The position numbers and the translations under genes were made by a program. The notes under the pieces are model-generated. The model was not told where the DNA came from and did no database searches. It saw only the letters and a list, made by a program, of their open reading frames with translations. DNA of 13,190 nucleotides from positions 1 through 13,190 of the forward strand of contig JAJZTU010000068.1 of the NCBI GenBank assembly GCA_021848765.1. The letters run 5' to 3'. This document shows, one piece after another, positions 1-7,906 of the stretch. The stretch's first letter is position 1; each line of letters starts with the position of its first letter. Origin of the DNA: Bacillota bacterium. Its GTDB lineage: Bacteria > Bacillota > GCA-003054495 > Carboxydocellales > JAJZTU01.

Positions 1-1
1 T

Positions 2-40
2 GATGAGGTACTTGGACCGTTGGACCCAAGTAGCCGATAA
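2..40 (+). CDS. Possible 3' end of an upstream gene (partial)
   Basis: An open frame enters from the window edge and reads DEVLGPLDPSSR before a TAA at 38-40, 23 bases before the aldehyde oxidoreductase start. The short gap and ordinary codon use fit the last codons of an upstream gene in the same operon. Twelve residues are too few to name a family, and the frame could be chance. Confidence 0.25.
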   Translation, partial: DEVLGPLDPSSR

Positions 41-63
41 GAACTCCGGGGGTGAATTAATTC

Positions 64-1764
64 ATGGAAAAAATTCTCCGGGTAAACATGACCAGATTAC
101 AAATTTCCCAAGCAGAGGTTCCTTCAGAATACAAGTTCCTAGGCGGTAGGGGACTAACCTCCAGAATGCTGCTGGACGAAGTTGACCCCAGGTGTGAGGC
201 TCTGGGTCCGGATAACAAGGTTATCCTGGCCCCCGGTTTGCTCACCGGCACAGTAGTTCCCTGTTCCGGGAGGCTGTCTATAGGGGCCAAGAGTCCCCTG
301 ACCGGCGCCATCAAGGAAAGCAACGTAGGAGGCACGGCTGCCCAGGCTTTAACCAGGCTGGGGATTAAAGCCCTGGTGATTGAGGGTATGCCTCAAAGCG
401 ATAATCAGTATTTATTGCGCCTGGACCGGGAAGGAGCAGCCCTTGTCCCGGCGCCGGAATTGGCAGATATGGGCAATTACCGGTTGGCAGAAACCCTCCT
501 CGCCAAATACGGCCCGGACAATTCAATCATTTCCATTGGCCCTGCCGGGGAACAACAATTACCGGTGGCCAGTGTAGCTGTAACCAATATTGAAGGCCAG
601 CCTTCCCGCCATGCCGGGCGCGGGGGAATGGGGGCAGTCCTGGGTTCCAAGGGGATTAAAGCTGTAGTAGTTAGTTCCAAGGGAGATTTCAAGAAGCAGC
701 CGGTGCGGTCTGAGGCATTCCGGGAGGTAGCTCAGGGCTTTGGCAAGAACCTGGTGGCCAGTAAAAAGGCTCTGACTAATTACGGAACAGCGGTACTGGT
801 GAACCTTATCAACAATGTAGGTGGCCTGCCCACCAACAATTTCAGTCAGGGAACTTTTGCCGGGGTGGAGTCCCTCAGCGGTGAGAAACTAGCTGCTATT
901 TGCCAGGAGCGGGGAGGCGCCACCGGACACGCCTGTCACCGGGGCTGTGTGATTCGCTGTTCCAACATTTATCATGATGCTCAAGGCAGCTATTTGACCT
1001 CCGGCCTGGAATATGAAACCATTGCCCTGATGGGCTCTAACCTGGGAATTGCCGGCTTAGACCAAGTTGCCGCTATGGACAGGATTTGTGATGACCTGGG
1101 ATTGGATACCATGGAAATGGGAGCCGCTCTGGGTGTGGCCATGGAGGGGGGAGTCCTCTCCTTCGGAGATGCTGGAGGCGCCCAAAGGCTATTAGTTGAA
1201 ACTGCAGAGGGCAAGACTGTCCTGGGCCGGGTTTTGGGCCAAGGAGCTACTGTAACCGGAAAGGTCTTAAATGTGCTGCGGGTACCGGCAGTGAAAGGCC
1301 AGGGAATGTCGGCTTATGACCCCAGGGCGCTAAAGGGTACCGGTGTAACCTATGCTACTTCTACCATGGGTTCGGATCATACTGCCGGGAATGCACTGCC
1401 GGGAAGGGGGAAGGTGGAGCTCAGAAAGCCTGAGGGACAGGTGCAACTCTCCCTGAGTTTGCAGGTGATGAGTTCGGTGTGTGATATTTTAGGAATTTGC
1501 ATTTTTGTAGGCCCGGTTGAAGAGAGTATGGTAGTATGTGCCGAACTCTTGAGCGCCTTTAGCGGGGAGCGCTGGGGGCAGGAGGAGGTTTTAGCCCTCG
1601 GTCGGAATTTGCTGAAAACTGAGGTTGAGTTTAACAGTAAGGCCGGAATTGGTCCTGTTTATAATGATGTGCCTGAATTCATGCGCAAGGAAGCTTTGCC
1701 GGGGACAGACCTGGTTTTTGATGTGGACCGGGATGAGCTGGAAAACATTTTCCGGGGCTTGTAG
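64..1764 (+). CDS. aor: Aldehyde:ferredoxin oxidoreductase family protein (tungsten enzyme)
   Basis: A 566-residue tungsten-pterin oxidoreductase of the AOR family. Members oxidise aldehydes to carboxylic acids with ferredoxin as acceptor, or run in reverse, in the cytoplasm of anaerobes. The N-terminal domain shows GGRGLTSRML (residues 27-36) and the glycine-rich RGGMGAVLGSKGIKAVVV stretch (186-203). The [4Fe-4S] ligands are probably Cys291, Cys295 and Cys299 (CHRGCVIRC) with Cys479 in DILGIC. That last motif corresponds to the pterin-binding DxxGLC motif of Pyrococcus AOR. The first spacing is Cx3C rather than the Cx2C of Pyrococcus AOR, so this is a paralogous branch and its substrate is unknown. 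The C-terminus (LPGTDLVFDVDRDELENIF) is typical, so the gene is complete although slightly shorter than the roughly 600-residue archaeal enzymes. GGGGGTGA about 8 bases upstream supports the ATG at 64. It is monocistronic or last in its operon, followed by a terminator at 1838-1864. Confidence 0.93.
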   Translation: MEKILRVNMTRLQISQAEVPSEYKFLGGRGLTSRMLLDEVDPRCEALGPDNKVILAPGLLTGTVVPCSGRLSIGAKSPLTGAIKESNVGGTAAQALTRLGIKALVIEGMPQSDNQYLLRLDREGAALVPAPELADMGNYRLAETLLAKYGPDNSIISIGPAGEQQLPVASVAVTNIEGQPSRHAGRGGMGAVLGSKGIKAVVVSSKGDFKKQPVRSEAFREVAQGFGKNLVASKKALTNYGTAVLVNLINNVGGLPTNNFSQGTFAGVESLSGEKLAAICQERGGATGHACHRGCVIRCSNIYHDAQGSYLTSGLEYETIALMGSNLGIAGLDQVAAMDRICDDLGLDTMEMGAALGVAMEGGVLSFGDAGGAQRLLVETAEGKTVLGRVLGQGATVTGKVLNVLRVPAVKGQGMSAYDPRALKGTGVTYATSTMGSDHTAGNALPGRGKVELRKPEGQVQLSLSLQVMSSVCDILGICIFVGPVEESMVVCAELLSAFSGERWGQEEVLALGRNLLKTEVEFNSKAGIGPVYNDVPEFMRKEALPGTDLVFDVDRDELENIFRGL

Positions 1765-1765
1765 A

Positions 1766-1831
1766 GCAGGAGTAATGTCCGGGGTGAACCAGTCCACGGT
1801 GGTGCGGAAACTGAAAAAGCACCTAAAATAA
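1766..1831 (+). pseudogene. Remnant resembling the last helix of a Fis-type HTH regulator
   Basis: Immediately after the oxidoreductase stop, a different frame reads MSGVNQSTVVRKLKKHLK and stops at TAA 1829-1831. The string VNQSTVVRKLKK closely resembles the recognition helix that ends many sigma-54-dependent activators (C-terminal HTH_8/Fis domain, often written LGVxQSTVxRKLKKY). No AAA+ or sensor domain precedes it; the upstream bases are the oxidoreductase gene. The simplest reading is the tail of a deleted regulator. An ATG at 1775 with GCAGGAG just before it could instead make an 18-residue peptide, but nothing supports function. The assignment is pattern recognition on a very short string. 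Confidence 0.35.
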
Positions 1832-1837
1832 CAACTT

Positions 1838-1864
1838 AAGCGCCGGTTTTACTCCGGCGCTTTT
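1838..1864 (+). terminator. Rho-independent terminator after aor
   Basis: A perfect 9-bp stem (AAGCGCCGG 1838-1846 with CCGGCGCTT 1854-1862), a 7-base loop and TTTT on the + strand. It sits between the convergent aor and ger operons. The - strand copy has a poorer T-run, so it may terminate both but fits the + strand best. Confidence 0.85.
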
Positions 1865-1876
1865 CCTTTGCAACTA

Positions 1877-2092
1877 TCACTTTAGCCACTCCACCGCAGG
1901 CTTAAATATTGCCTCGATGAGGGTATTAGGGTTAGGTACCTTTTTCCCCAGCGTCTGAGGTATTGCCAGGGCCATCCCAATGAGCAAAAACACCGAAAAG
2001 GCGGCCAACTCCCGCCACATCCTGCCTTTTACCAGGCGGGGTACATCAATGAGGATGATGATTAAAAACGCTGTTATTAGTAGAACAATCAT
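1877..2092 (-). CDS. Small two-helix membrane protein, likely D-type germinant-receptor subunit
   Basis: A 71-residue protein with a hydrophobic segment at the extreme N-terminus (MIVLLITAFLIIILIDV), a basic loop (RLVKGRMWR) and a second hydrophobic segment (residues about 28-45, LAAFSVFLLIGMALAI). That architecture suits a small inner-membrane protein with two spanning helices. It follows gerC by 67 bases and is the last gene of the ger operon. Many GerA-type operons in Bacillus and Clostridia encode a fourth D subunit of about this size with two predicted helices that modulates receptor function; assignment here is by size, topology and position. The ATG at 2092 is preceded by AAGGGAG. The reading frame is intact, unlike gerA and gerC. 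Confidence 0.7.
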   Translation of the reverse strand: MIVLLITAFLIIILIDVPRLVKGRMWRELAAFSVFLLIGMALAIPQTLGKKVPNPNTLIEAIFKPAVEWLK

Positions 2093-2159
2093 TCAGTTCA
2101 CTCCCTTAACCGGCTATCAGGAAATAACCTTCGGCTGCTGCCGGATATCCCCGGGAAGG

Positions 2160-3347
2160 CTACTCCCTGAGGGTCGCCGGCTTGGTCAAAAGTCCGGTCC
2201 GCCGCAAATAGGCTTTCACAGAGATTCTCACTTCCGCTCTTGCGAATTCCTCATTCCAGTTATCCCTCAACATACGCCATTCTCTTTTGTGGGCCCGGTG
2301 AAAGGCTTCGCCGAAACCAAAGATATCGGCTTTGAATTCACCCTGAGCTTTGCTTAAAGCCAGTTCGGCCTTTTGTTTGACATCCTTTCGTAATTCCTTT
2401 TCTATGGCTTTGATTGTCTCCGGCTTGGTCAGATTTTCGTCACACTGCTCCTCCTCCAGGTCACCCTCCAGCATTAACCTGACAGTAAAGCTTACCTTGT
2501 TATTCCGGTATTCCGGGATAACCTTGGTCGTTGCCCGGATAATCTCCAGGGAAAGCTGCTTTTCGGGTTTCCCCGGGCAGGGGACGGTGACAACTCCTTT
2601 CCCCACTTCACCCTTAAGCCAGAGGAGGCCCCGGGTTTCTGACGGGTCCAGCCAACCGGTTAGCTTGTCATCCTTAAAGGCAGCCACACCGGTTATCCTG
2701 ACTTCTTCCACAGGGGTTTTTTGACCAAGGGACGGGGTAGTGACCATCTTCAGGCTTCCTAAACGGGAGGCAATTGGTTCACCGCCCTTGGAAGCCAGCA
2801 TAGCGGCAAAATCCTTCAGTTCCACACTGTAGCCGGCCTTGGACCTGGCCAGAAAGCCGATGGCCTGGGCCGAGCTCTTTTCCAGGCCGGGTTGGGACAT
2901 TAACAGATTTTTAGCCTCACCCTCGGTCACCATGACCCACATGGTTTCCCGGGGTTGGGGAGAGCGCAGGAAGAGGCTGACAACTTCACGAACGCCGTGC
3001 CTGGCTGCTTTTTCCCCGATGATGAGGACAATAAGGTGGCCCCAGTAGATGTGGCGGGAGACCTGCATAGCCAGGTTTCTTTCCGCTTCAAAAATAGTTT
3101 TCCCTGTTGCGGATACCACCCAGACCGGGGCTGAGACTTTTCCTTTCCCCCCTTCCGGTGCGCCTGCCGCAAACTCGCCCGGTTTGGCAAACTGCAGGGT
3201 CAGTAGGAACTTGCCGTCAGGAGTCCGGTCCACTGCTGCCCCCAGGGCAAGGGCCAGTTCATTCATCTCCTTGCGGCTTCAGCACCCGTGCTGGAAGCTG
3301 GTGGCCAGGATCAGAATAACCAACAGGGAGGCAATCTTGCGCTTCAT
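2160..3347 (-). pseudogene. gerC: gerC: Ger(x)C-family germination lipoprotein with in-frame TGA at codon 23
   Basis: The C subunit of a GerA-type nutrient germinant receptor, normally a lipoprotein on the outer face of the spore inner membrane. The gene should start at ATG 3347-3345, which overlaps the gerB stop as ATGA. From there it reads MKRKIASLLVILILATSFQHGC, a basic then hydrophobic lipoprotein signal ending in Cys, followed by TGA (3281-3279), then SRKEMNELALALGAAVD. Ger(x)C proteins typically read GCWSRKE or GCWDRRE here, so TGA sits exactly where Trp TGG is expected, one G-to-A change away. Downstream the 368-residue body is intact to the TAG/TAA end (ALALGAAVD, HIYWGHLIVLIIGE, LSKAQGEFKADIFGFG). 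The ATG at 3266 could restart translation, but AAGGAG abuts it with no spacing and the product would lack signal and lipid anchor. The pre-Cys residues QHG are also a poor lipobox. Full length would be 395 codons. Confidence 0.85.
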
Positions 3348-4444
3348 TGCTGCTGCCCCCCTTTGCCCCTGATCAGGGAGATTGCCAGGAGTATTAAGGG
3401 CAGCCCTACCTCAAAGGTGGAGAGGGCATAGGGCGGCCAGACCTGCCCCAGCATGCGGGCCAGGTCCAGAATATTCGGGTGGAGGAGGATGGAGAGGGCC
3501 ACTACAATTACTCCTATGAGGAGCACTAAAGGCCGGAAATCCTTTAATCCCAGCACTTGGGCGCTCCCCAGAACTCCTGCATAGTAGAAGACACTGATTT
3601 TGACAAAGGCCCCGAAAACCCAGATCACCATAATTACGGCTTCCAGTCTTTCCAGGAAGTTTGCCAGGTGGATCATCCTGGCCCCGTTAAGAGTGGGGAA
3701 CATCCACCTTGCACTCAATGCCGGGCCGAAAATTGCCAATACCCCCAGAACGGTAATCAGAAAGAAGGTACCGGAGATGAGGATAGCAGTGTTAGCAATC
3801 CTCGGGGCCTCCTGAGGTTTATTGAGGTAGGGGATAATCATCAGAAAAGTAGCCATTTCCCCAAACCAGCTTAAAGGAGTGATGGCTCCCTTGATAATCG
3901 GAACAACCCCTGTGTCCAGTAACGGCAGCAGCCTGATGATCCGCATTTCCTTGGTAGCCAGGGCAAAGAGAACAAGCAAGGAAAGTAAAATCAAAGGCAG
4001 AATGATTTGATTTACTCTGGTAAATACCTCCAGGCCGCTGCGTACGGCATACGCTGAGATAATTGCTATGATAATAATAAATACAATTATAGGAGTATCG
4101 GGCATAAAGGCCGCTACCAGAAATGAACCAAATTCCCTGAGGACCTCTGCGTTCATGTGGAAGAACCACCACAAGTATAAAAAGCCTACAGCTTTGCCTA
4201 ACACCTTACCCAAAATTACCTCCAGGTACTGGAAGAGAGTCATTCCGGGGAAGCGGAGACCCAGAGTAACCTGCAGCCTGGCAATTACCAGCCCGCCAAG
4301 GGTGGCCAGGATGGCCGAGATCCAGGCATCCTGCTTGGCGTGGTGGGCAATAATTGCCGGCACGAAGAGAATTGCGGTTGCTAAAACCATGGTGGTTAGC
4401 AAAAAGATGGCCTGTTTACTGTCAATTTTGCCTCCTTCGAGCAA
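3344..4444 (-). CDS. gerB: gerB: GerAB/ArcD/ProY-family germinant-receptor transporter-like subunit
   Basis: A 366-residue polytopic membrane protein of the spore-germination permease family (amino acid-polyamine-organocation fold, about ten helices), the B subunit thought to bind germinant in the spore inner membrane. The start MLEGGKIDSKQAIFLL is characteristic, as are LPLLDTGVVPIIKGAI in the middle and FVKISVFYYAGVLGSAQVLGLKD toward the end. The start codon is TTG at 4444-4442, 23 bases after gerA ends. AAGGTGG lies some 13 bases upstream, and a GGAGG lies just inside the frame. The stop TGA overlaps the gerC ATG by ATGA, implying translational coupling. The frame is uninterrupted, unlike its partners on both sides. 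Confidence 0.92.
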   Translation of the reverse strand: MLEGGKIDSKQAIFLLTTMVLATAILFVPAIIAHHAKQDAWISAILATLGGLVIARLQVTLGLRFPGMTLFQYLEVILGKVLGKAVGFLYLWWFFHMNAEVLREFGSFLVAAFMPDTPIIVFIIIIAIISAYAVRSGLEVFTRVNQIILPLILLSLLVLFALATKEMRIIRLLPLLDTGVVPIIKGAITPLSWFGEMATFLMIIPYLNKPQEAPRIANTAILISGTFFLITVLGVLAIFGPALSARWMFPTLNGARMIHLANFLERLEAVIMVIWVFGAFVKISVFYYAGVLGSAQVLGLKDFRPLVLLIGVIVVALSILLHPNILDLARMLGQVWPPYALSTFEVGLPLILLAISLIRGKGGQQQ

Positions 4445-4467
4445 AGCCTTTCACCACCTTGCTGAAT

Positions 4468-6077
4468 TTATTCCCGGGTTTCGGGAGGAGTTGGTTTCAG
4501 CCGGAATTGCTGCCTCTGGGGGTCCTTCATGCCACCCAGCAGGCGGGGACGGGTAAACATGGCCCACCAGGGCGCCCGGAACAGGACATCCTTCAGGTCA
4601 CCGGTAGTGGTTGGGGCCACAGGCGATAAATAGGGCACCCCAAAGGAACGCAGGGTGGCCAGATGCACCAGGATTGTCACTAACCCAACTGATAAACCGA
4701 AGAGGCCCATGGTAGCGGACAGGATCATCATGGGAAACCTCAACATCCGTATGGTAATCCCGGCCGAAGTAGTTAACATAAAGGAAGAGATCCCTGTAAC
4801 GGCTACAATAATTACGGTAGCAGCGGCCACAATTCCTGCCCGTACCGCTGCTTCACCGATAATGAGGGCGCCCACAATACTTACCGCCTGGCCCACCTGG
4901 CGCGGCAGTCTGACTCCGGCCTCCCGCAGGGCTTCAAAGGAGATTTCCATAATCAGGGTCTCTATAAAGGCCGGGAAAGGAACCATTTCCCTCTGTCCCG
5001 CAATGCTCAGCATCAGGGGGGTAGGGAGCATTTCCTGGTGAAAGGTAATGACGGCCACGTACAGGGAAGGGAGAGCCAGGGTCATGACCAGGGCGCCTAA
5101 GCGAACAAACCTGATTAAGGAGCCATGATAGAATTTTTCATAATAATCATCCGGGGAGTGGATAAACTCTAGAAAAAGGGTCGGGACGGTAAGCACCTCA
5201 GGTGTCCCGTCTGTGAAAATTGCCACCCTGCCTTCCAGGAGCATGGCCGCAATTTTATCCGGCCGCTCGCTGTGGTTGACCAGGGGGAAGGGGCTCAAGG
5301 GGCCGTCACCGATGATTTCCTCAACGTACCCGCTTTCCAGGATGGAGTCAACCTTGACGGCGTCCAGCCTGCGCCTGACTTCAGCCACGATGTCATCATG
5401 CACAATCCCCTTGATGTAGGCGATTGCAACGTCAGTATTAGTTACTTCTCCCAGCTTGAGGGTTTCAATCTTCAGGTTGGGGTTTTTGATTTTACGCCGC
5501 AACATGGAGGTATTGGTCCGGAGGGTCTCTACAAAAGCCTCCTGGGGCCCCCGGATTACCACTTCCGCTTCCGGGCTGGTGACTTTCCGGGTTTCCCAGC
5601 CCCTGACCCCGTTAATTAGGGCAGTGGCGAAACCGTCAATCAACAAGACCGTATCCCCGGAAGTTATACCATCAATAACATCAGCCAGGTTGGTCGTTTC
5701 CTTCACCTGGTGAATGCTCAGGCAGCGGTTTTTGATGATGTGCAAAGCGTTGGACCGGGTAAGCTCCAGCCCGGGTTCAGCCATAGGCAATTCGAGGACA
5801 TTGGTTTTCATGATTTGGTCACTGATCATGGTCTTGTCGGCCAGTCCGTCTATGTAGATTAAGGCGCCCCGGAGACCTTCCTGCTGGTTAATAAGGAACT
5901 CCCGGAAGATAACATCACTGCAGAGACTGAAAATATCTTTCAGCTTTTGGAGGTTGGTGTCCAGATCTTTACTGAGAGCCTGAGTTTGTTGGGACTCCGG
6001 ACCGGAGTCAGCTCCTGTACCCTGCTTTTTTTACGCCGGGACCAGGCGGTCCTGACTGTGCTGAACAAATTTTTCAT
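4468..6077 (-). pseudogene. gerA: gerA: GerA-family germinant-receptor A subunit, frameshifted in an A-run near the N-terminus
   Basis: The A subunit of a GerA-type nutrient receptor (PF03323). From ATG 6077 (AGGAAGG 10 bases upstream) the frame reads MKNLFSTVRTAWSRRKK, then goes out of frame at a run of seven A on the coding strand (T-run 6026-6032) and stops at 5940. One added A would join it to KKQGTGADSGPESQ and on through LSKDLDTNLQKLKDIF, FREFLIN and ALIYIDGLADKT, which is the classic GerA N-terminal domain. The body continues intact to 4468, with membrane segments and motifs LPRQVGQAVSIVGALIIGEA, PYLSPVAP and FRAPWWAMFTRPRLL. Repaired length is 536 residues, normal for the family. The 453-residue piece starting at ATG 5829 begins in the middle of the IDGLADKT motif, so it is not a natural start. 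A real mutation, a sequencing undercall and slippage are all possible. Confidence 0.88.
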
Positions 6078-6185
6078 AAGTGAGTTTCCTTCCTCATTTT
6101 TTCCTGGGTAAAGTTGAGAACTTGGCCTATACCAGGATATTATTTGCAATTAGTTCACTTTAATGCATATTTAAGGGGCTTGTAT

Positions 6186-6216
6186 AAAAAATCACCCGGG
6201 CAGATTAGCCCGGGTG
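6186..6216 (-). terminator. Terminator of the GT/GH13 operon, containing the GH13 stop codon
   Basis: On the - strand, CACCCGGGC (6216-6208) pairs perfectly with GCCCGGGTG (6201-6193) across a 6-base loop, followed by A and six T. The TAA stop of the GH13 gene (6207-6205) is the first half of the loop, so the last three codons form the 5' arm of the stem. Confidence 0.85.
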
Positions 6217-7872
6217 CAGTTGACTTCGGCAGATTATTTCCGGGATAGTTTTGGGGGTTGTATCAACCAACCGGTACAGCTTAGCTTCTTTTCCCTCCAA
6301 GCGTACAGCAAGGTTTCCGTCAGGCGGGTATTCCAGCTTGTCGTTAGGGTTCAACAGGTTGACCAGGGTCTTCCTGCTGAGCAGGTTCTGCTTAATCCGG
6401 CTGGGGACATTGGCATTGCTGTCAATGGAGATGACAACCGGCTGGCTTATGGGTTCCAGGCCGTTATTCATCACCACGATGACGGTATTACCCCGGAATT
6501 CCCGCAGGAAGGCATACAGAAAGTAATCAGAATAAAGGGTGAAAAGGTAGCCAAAGTGTAAGGCCTCATTTTCCCGGCGGATCCGGATTAGCTTGCGCAG
6601 GTGCTGGTAGATTTCCTTCGCTACCGGGAAGGTTGATAGGGGCTCGTTAGTGTCAGGGTCAATTATTTCCCAAGGCATGTCCCTGCGCAGTTCCCAATCT
6701 CCGCCTAAAGAGGAATCCCCCTCCAGTCCAAGCTCAGTCCCGTAGTAGATCTGGGGTATACCCCGGGTGCTAAACTGGAAGGAAAGGCAGTATTTAACCA
6801 GGTTAGCCGCCTGCCGGGGTTCGCCAACCGTCTGGGTGAGAGCCCAGCTCATGATTCGTTTGTCCAGGTCGTGATTGTCCAGGAGTGTGACCAGGCGGTT
6901 GGCGTTATTGTACTTGCGGTCGGCGTCCAGCACGCCGTCAGGGGAAGCGCCCAGCCGTGGGCTGGCTATGGCCATCATGCCCTTCCGTTCAGCTTCATTC
7001 TTGCCGGCCTCATTACAGATTAAAACCTCGATAATGTTCCGGCGCAGGGGAAAGTCAAACAGGGAGTCGAAGTCGTGGTGGCGCTGGTACCGGGCCACGG
7101 TCTCGGCATCGAAGTCCAGGTCTTCCCCCAGGAAAAAAACATTGCGGTACTTGCCCCTGACATAGGATTTGAAGTAGTACCAAAATGAGGGGTCCACATG
7201 GGGCACGGTGTCCATGCGGATAGCGTCAATACCTGTTTCCTCAATCCAGTCCACAATGTTATTGACAAAGTAATCCCGCACATCGGCCAGGCGGTGGTCC
7301 AGGGCGGGAAGGCCGAAAAGCGTCCAGTCCTCCCGGGGCTTAAACCAGTGGCCGGGAATATTCCTGAGGGGACTGTCCCGGTAAGCATTAGTGTGGTATC
7401 CGGTATGGTTTACCACCATGTCCAGGATAAGCTTAATACTATTATTGTGCAGGGCATCGGCAAGGGCTTTGAGCCTGGCCTTGCCCTTCGGGAGGCCTGA
7501 AGTGTCCAGGGATGCAGGGTTTGGAGTCCCGGGGTTGTCGAGTGAGATCAGGTGGGGATCAACTTGTTCAAAATTCAGGCTCCAGTACCCATGATATCCA
7601 TGCAGGGAGCCCTCATCCGGAGTAAGGGAACCTATGCTAAGGTAAACAGGAGTAATCCAAAGGGCGGTTATGCCCAGGTGGGTGAGGTAGGGGATTTTTT
7701 CCATTATCCCGGCAAAATCGCCACCGTGATAATGCTTTAGGTTGGACTTATTCACAGGTGAACCCTGAATTTGATTGTTACTGCTATCGGCATCCCGAAA
7801 TCTGTCAGTAACGACAAAGTAGATGATATCCCTCTGGGAAAGAGGTTCACGAACATAGTTTGGCCCGCTCAA
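6205..7872 (-). CDS. GH13 (alpha-amylase family) glycoside hydrolase or transglycosylase
   Basis: A 555-residue GH13 enzyme that should act on alpha-glucosidic bonds of starch, glycogen, maltodextrin or trehalose-type substrates. All four conserved regions are present: region I DMVVNH (151-156), region II GIDAIRMDTV with nucleophile Asp221, region III FLGED with acid/base Glu250, and region IV LLDNHD with transition-state Asp335. The N-terminal IIYFVVTDRF and HYHGGDFAGI, plus HGYHGYW, are usual for the family, and the last about 100 residues should form the beta-sandwich C domain. No signal peptide is visible, so it is probably cytoplasmic. The start is TTG 7872-7870, chosen because AAGGAGGT sits 7 bases upstream. 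It lies 34 bases after the glycosyltransferase gene, in the same operon. Exact specificity cannot be read from motifs. Confidence 0.92.
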   Translation of the reverse strand: MSGPNYVREPLSQRDIIYFVVTDRFRDADSSNNQIQGSPVNKSNLKHYHGGDFAGIMEKIPYLTHLGITALWITPVYLSIGSLTPDEGSLHGYHGYWSLNFEQVDPHLISLDNPGTPNPASLDTSGLPKGKARLKALADALHNNSIKLILDMVVNHTGYHTNAYRDSPLRNIPGHWFKPREDWTLFGLPALDHRLADVRDYFVNNIVDWIEETGIDAIRMDTVPHVDPSFWYYFKSYVRGKYRNVFFLGEDLDFDAETVARYQRHHDFDSLFDFPLRRNIIEVLICNEAGKNEAERKGMMAIASPRLGASPDGVLDADRKYNNANRLVTLLDNHDLDKRIMSWALTQTVGEPRQAANLVKYCLSFQFSTRGIPQIYYGTELGLEGDSSLGGDWELRRDMPWEIIDPDTNEPLSTFPVAKEIYQHLRKLIRIRRENEALHFGYLFTLYSDYFLYAFLREFRGNTVIVVMNNGLEPISQPVVISIDSNANVPSRIKQNLLSRKTLVNLLNPNDKLEYPPDGNLAVRLEGKEAKLYRLVDTTPKTIPEIICRSQLHPG

Positions 7873-7906
7873 GTGGAGACCTCCTTATTTTGAGCCCGTC
7901 GCTGGC

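Noticed and set aside
3279..3281. Selenocysteine recoding of the gerC TGA.
   Set aside because: The family has Trp, not Cys, at this position, and no SECIS-like hairpin is apparent just downstream.
4354..5713. Several + strand frames opposite gerA and gerB.
   Set aside because: They are antisense to strongly recognised ger genes, and their translations show no family features.
6026..6032. A programmed -1 ribosomal frameshift on a canonical A AAA AAG heptamer in gerA.
   Set aside because: The heptamer is not in the required register: zero-frame codons are AAA AAA AGC, so A-site re-pairing would fail.
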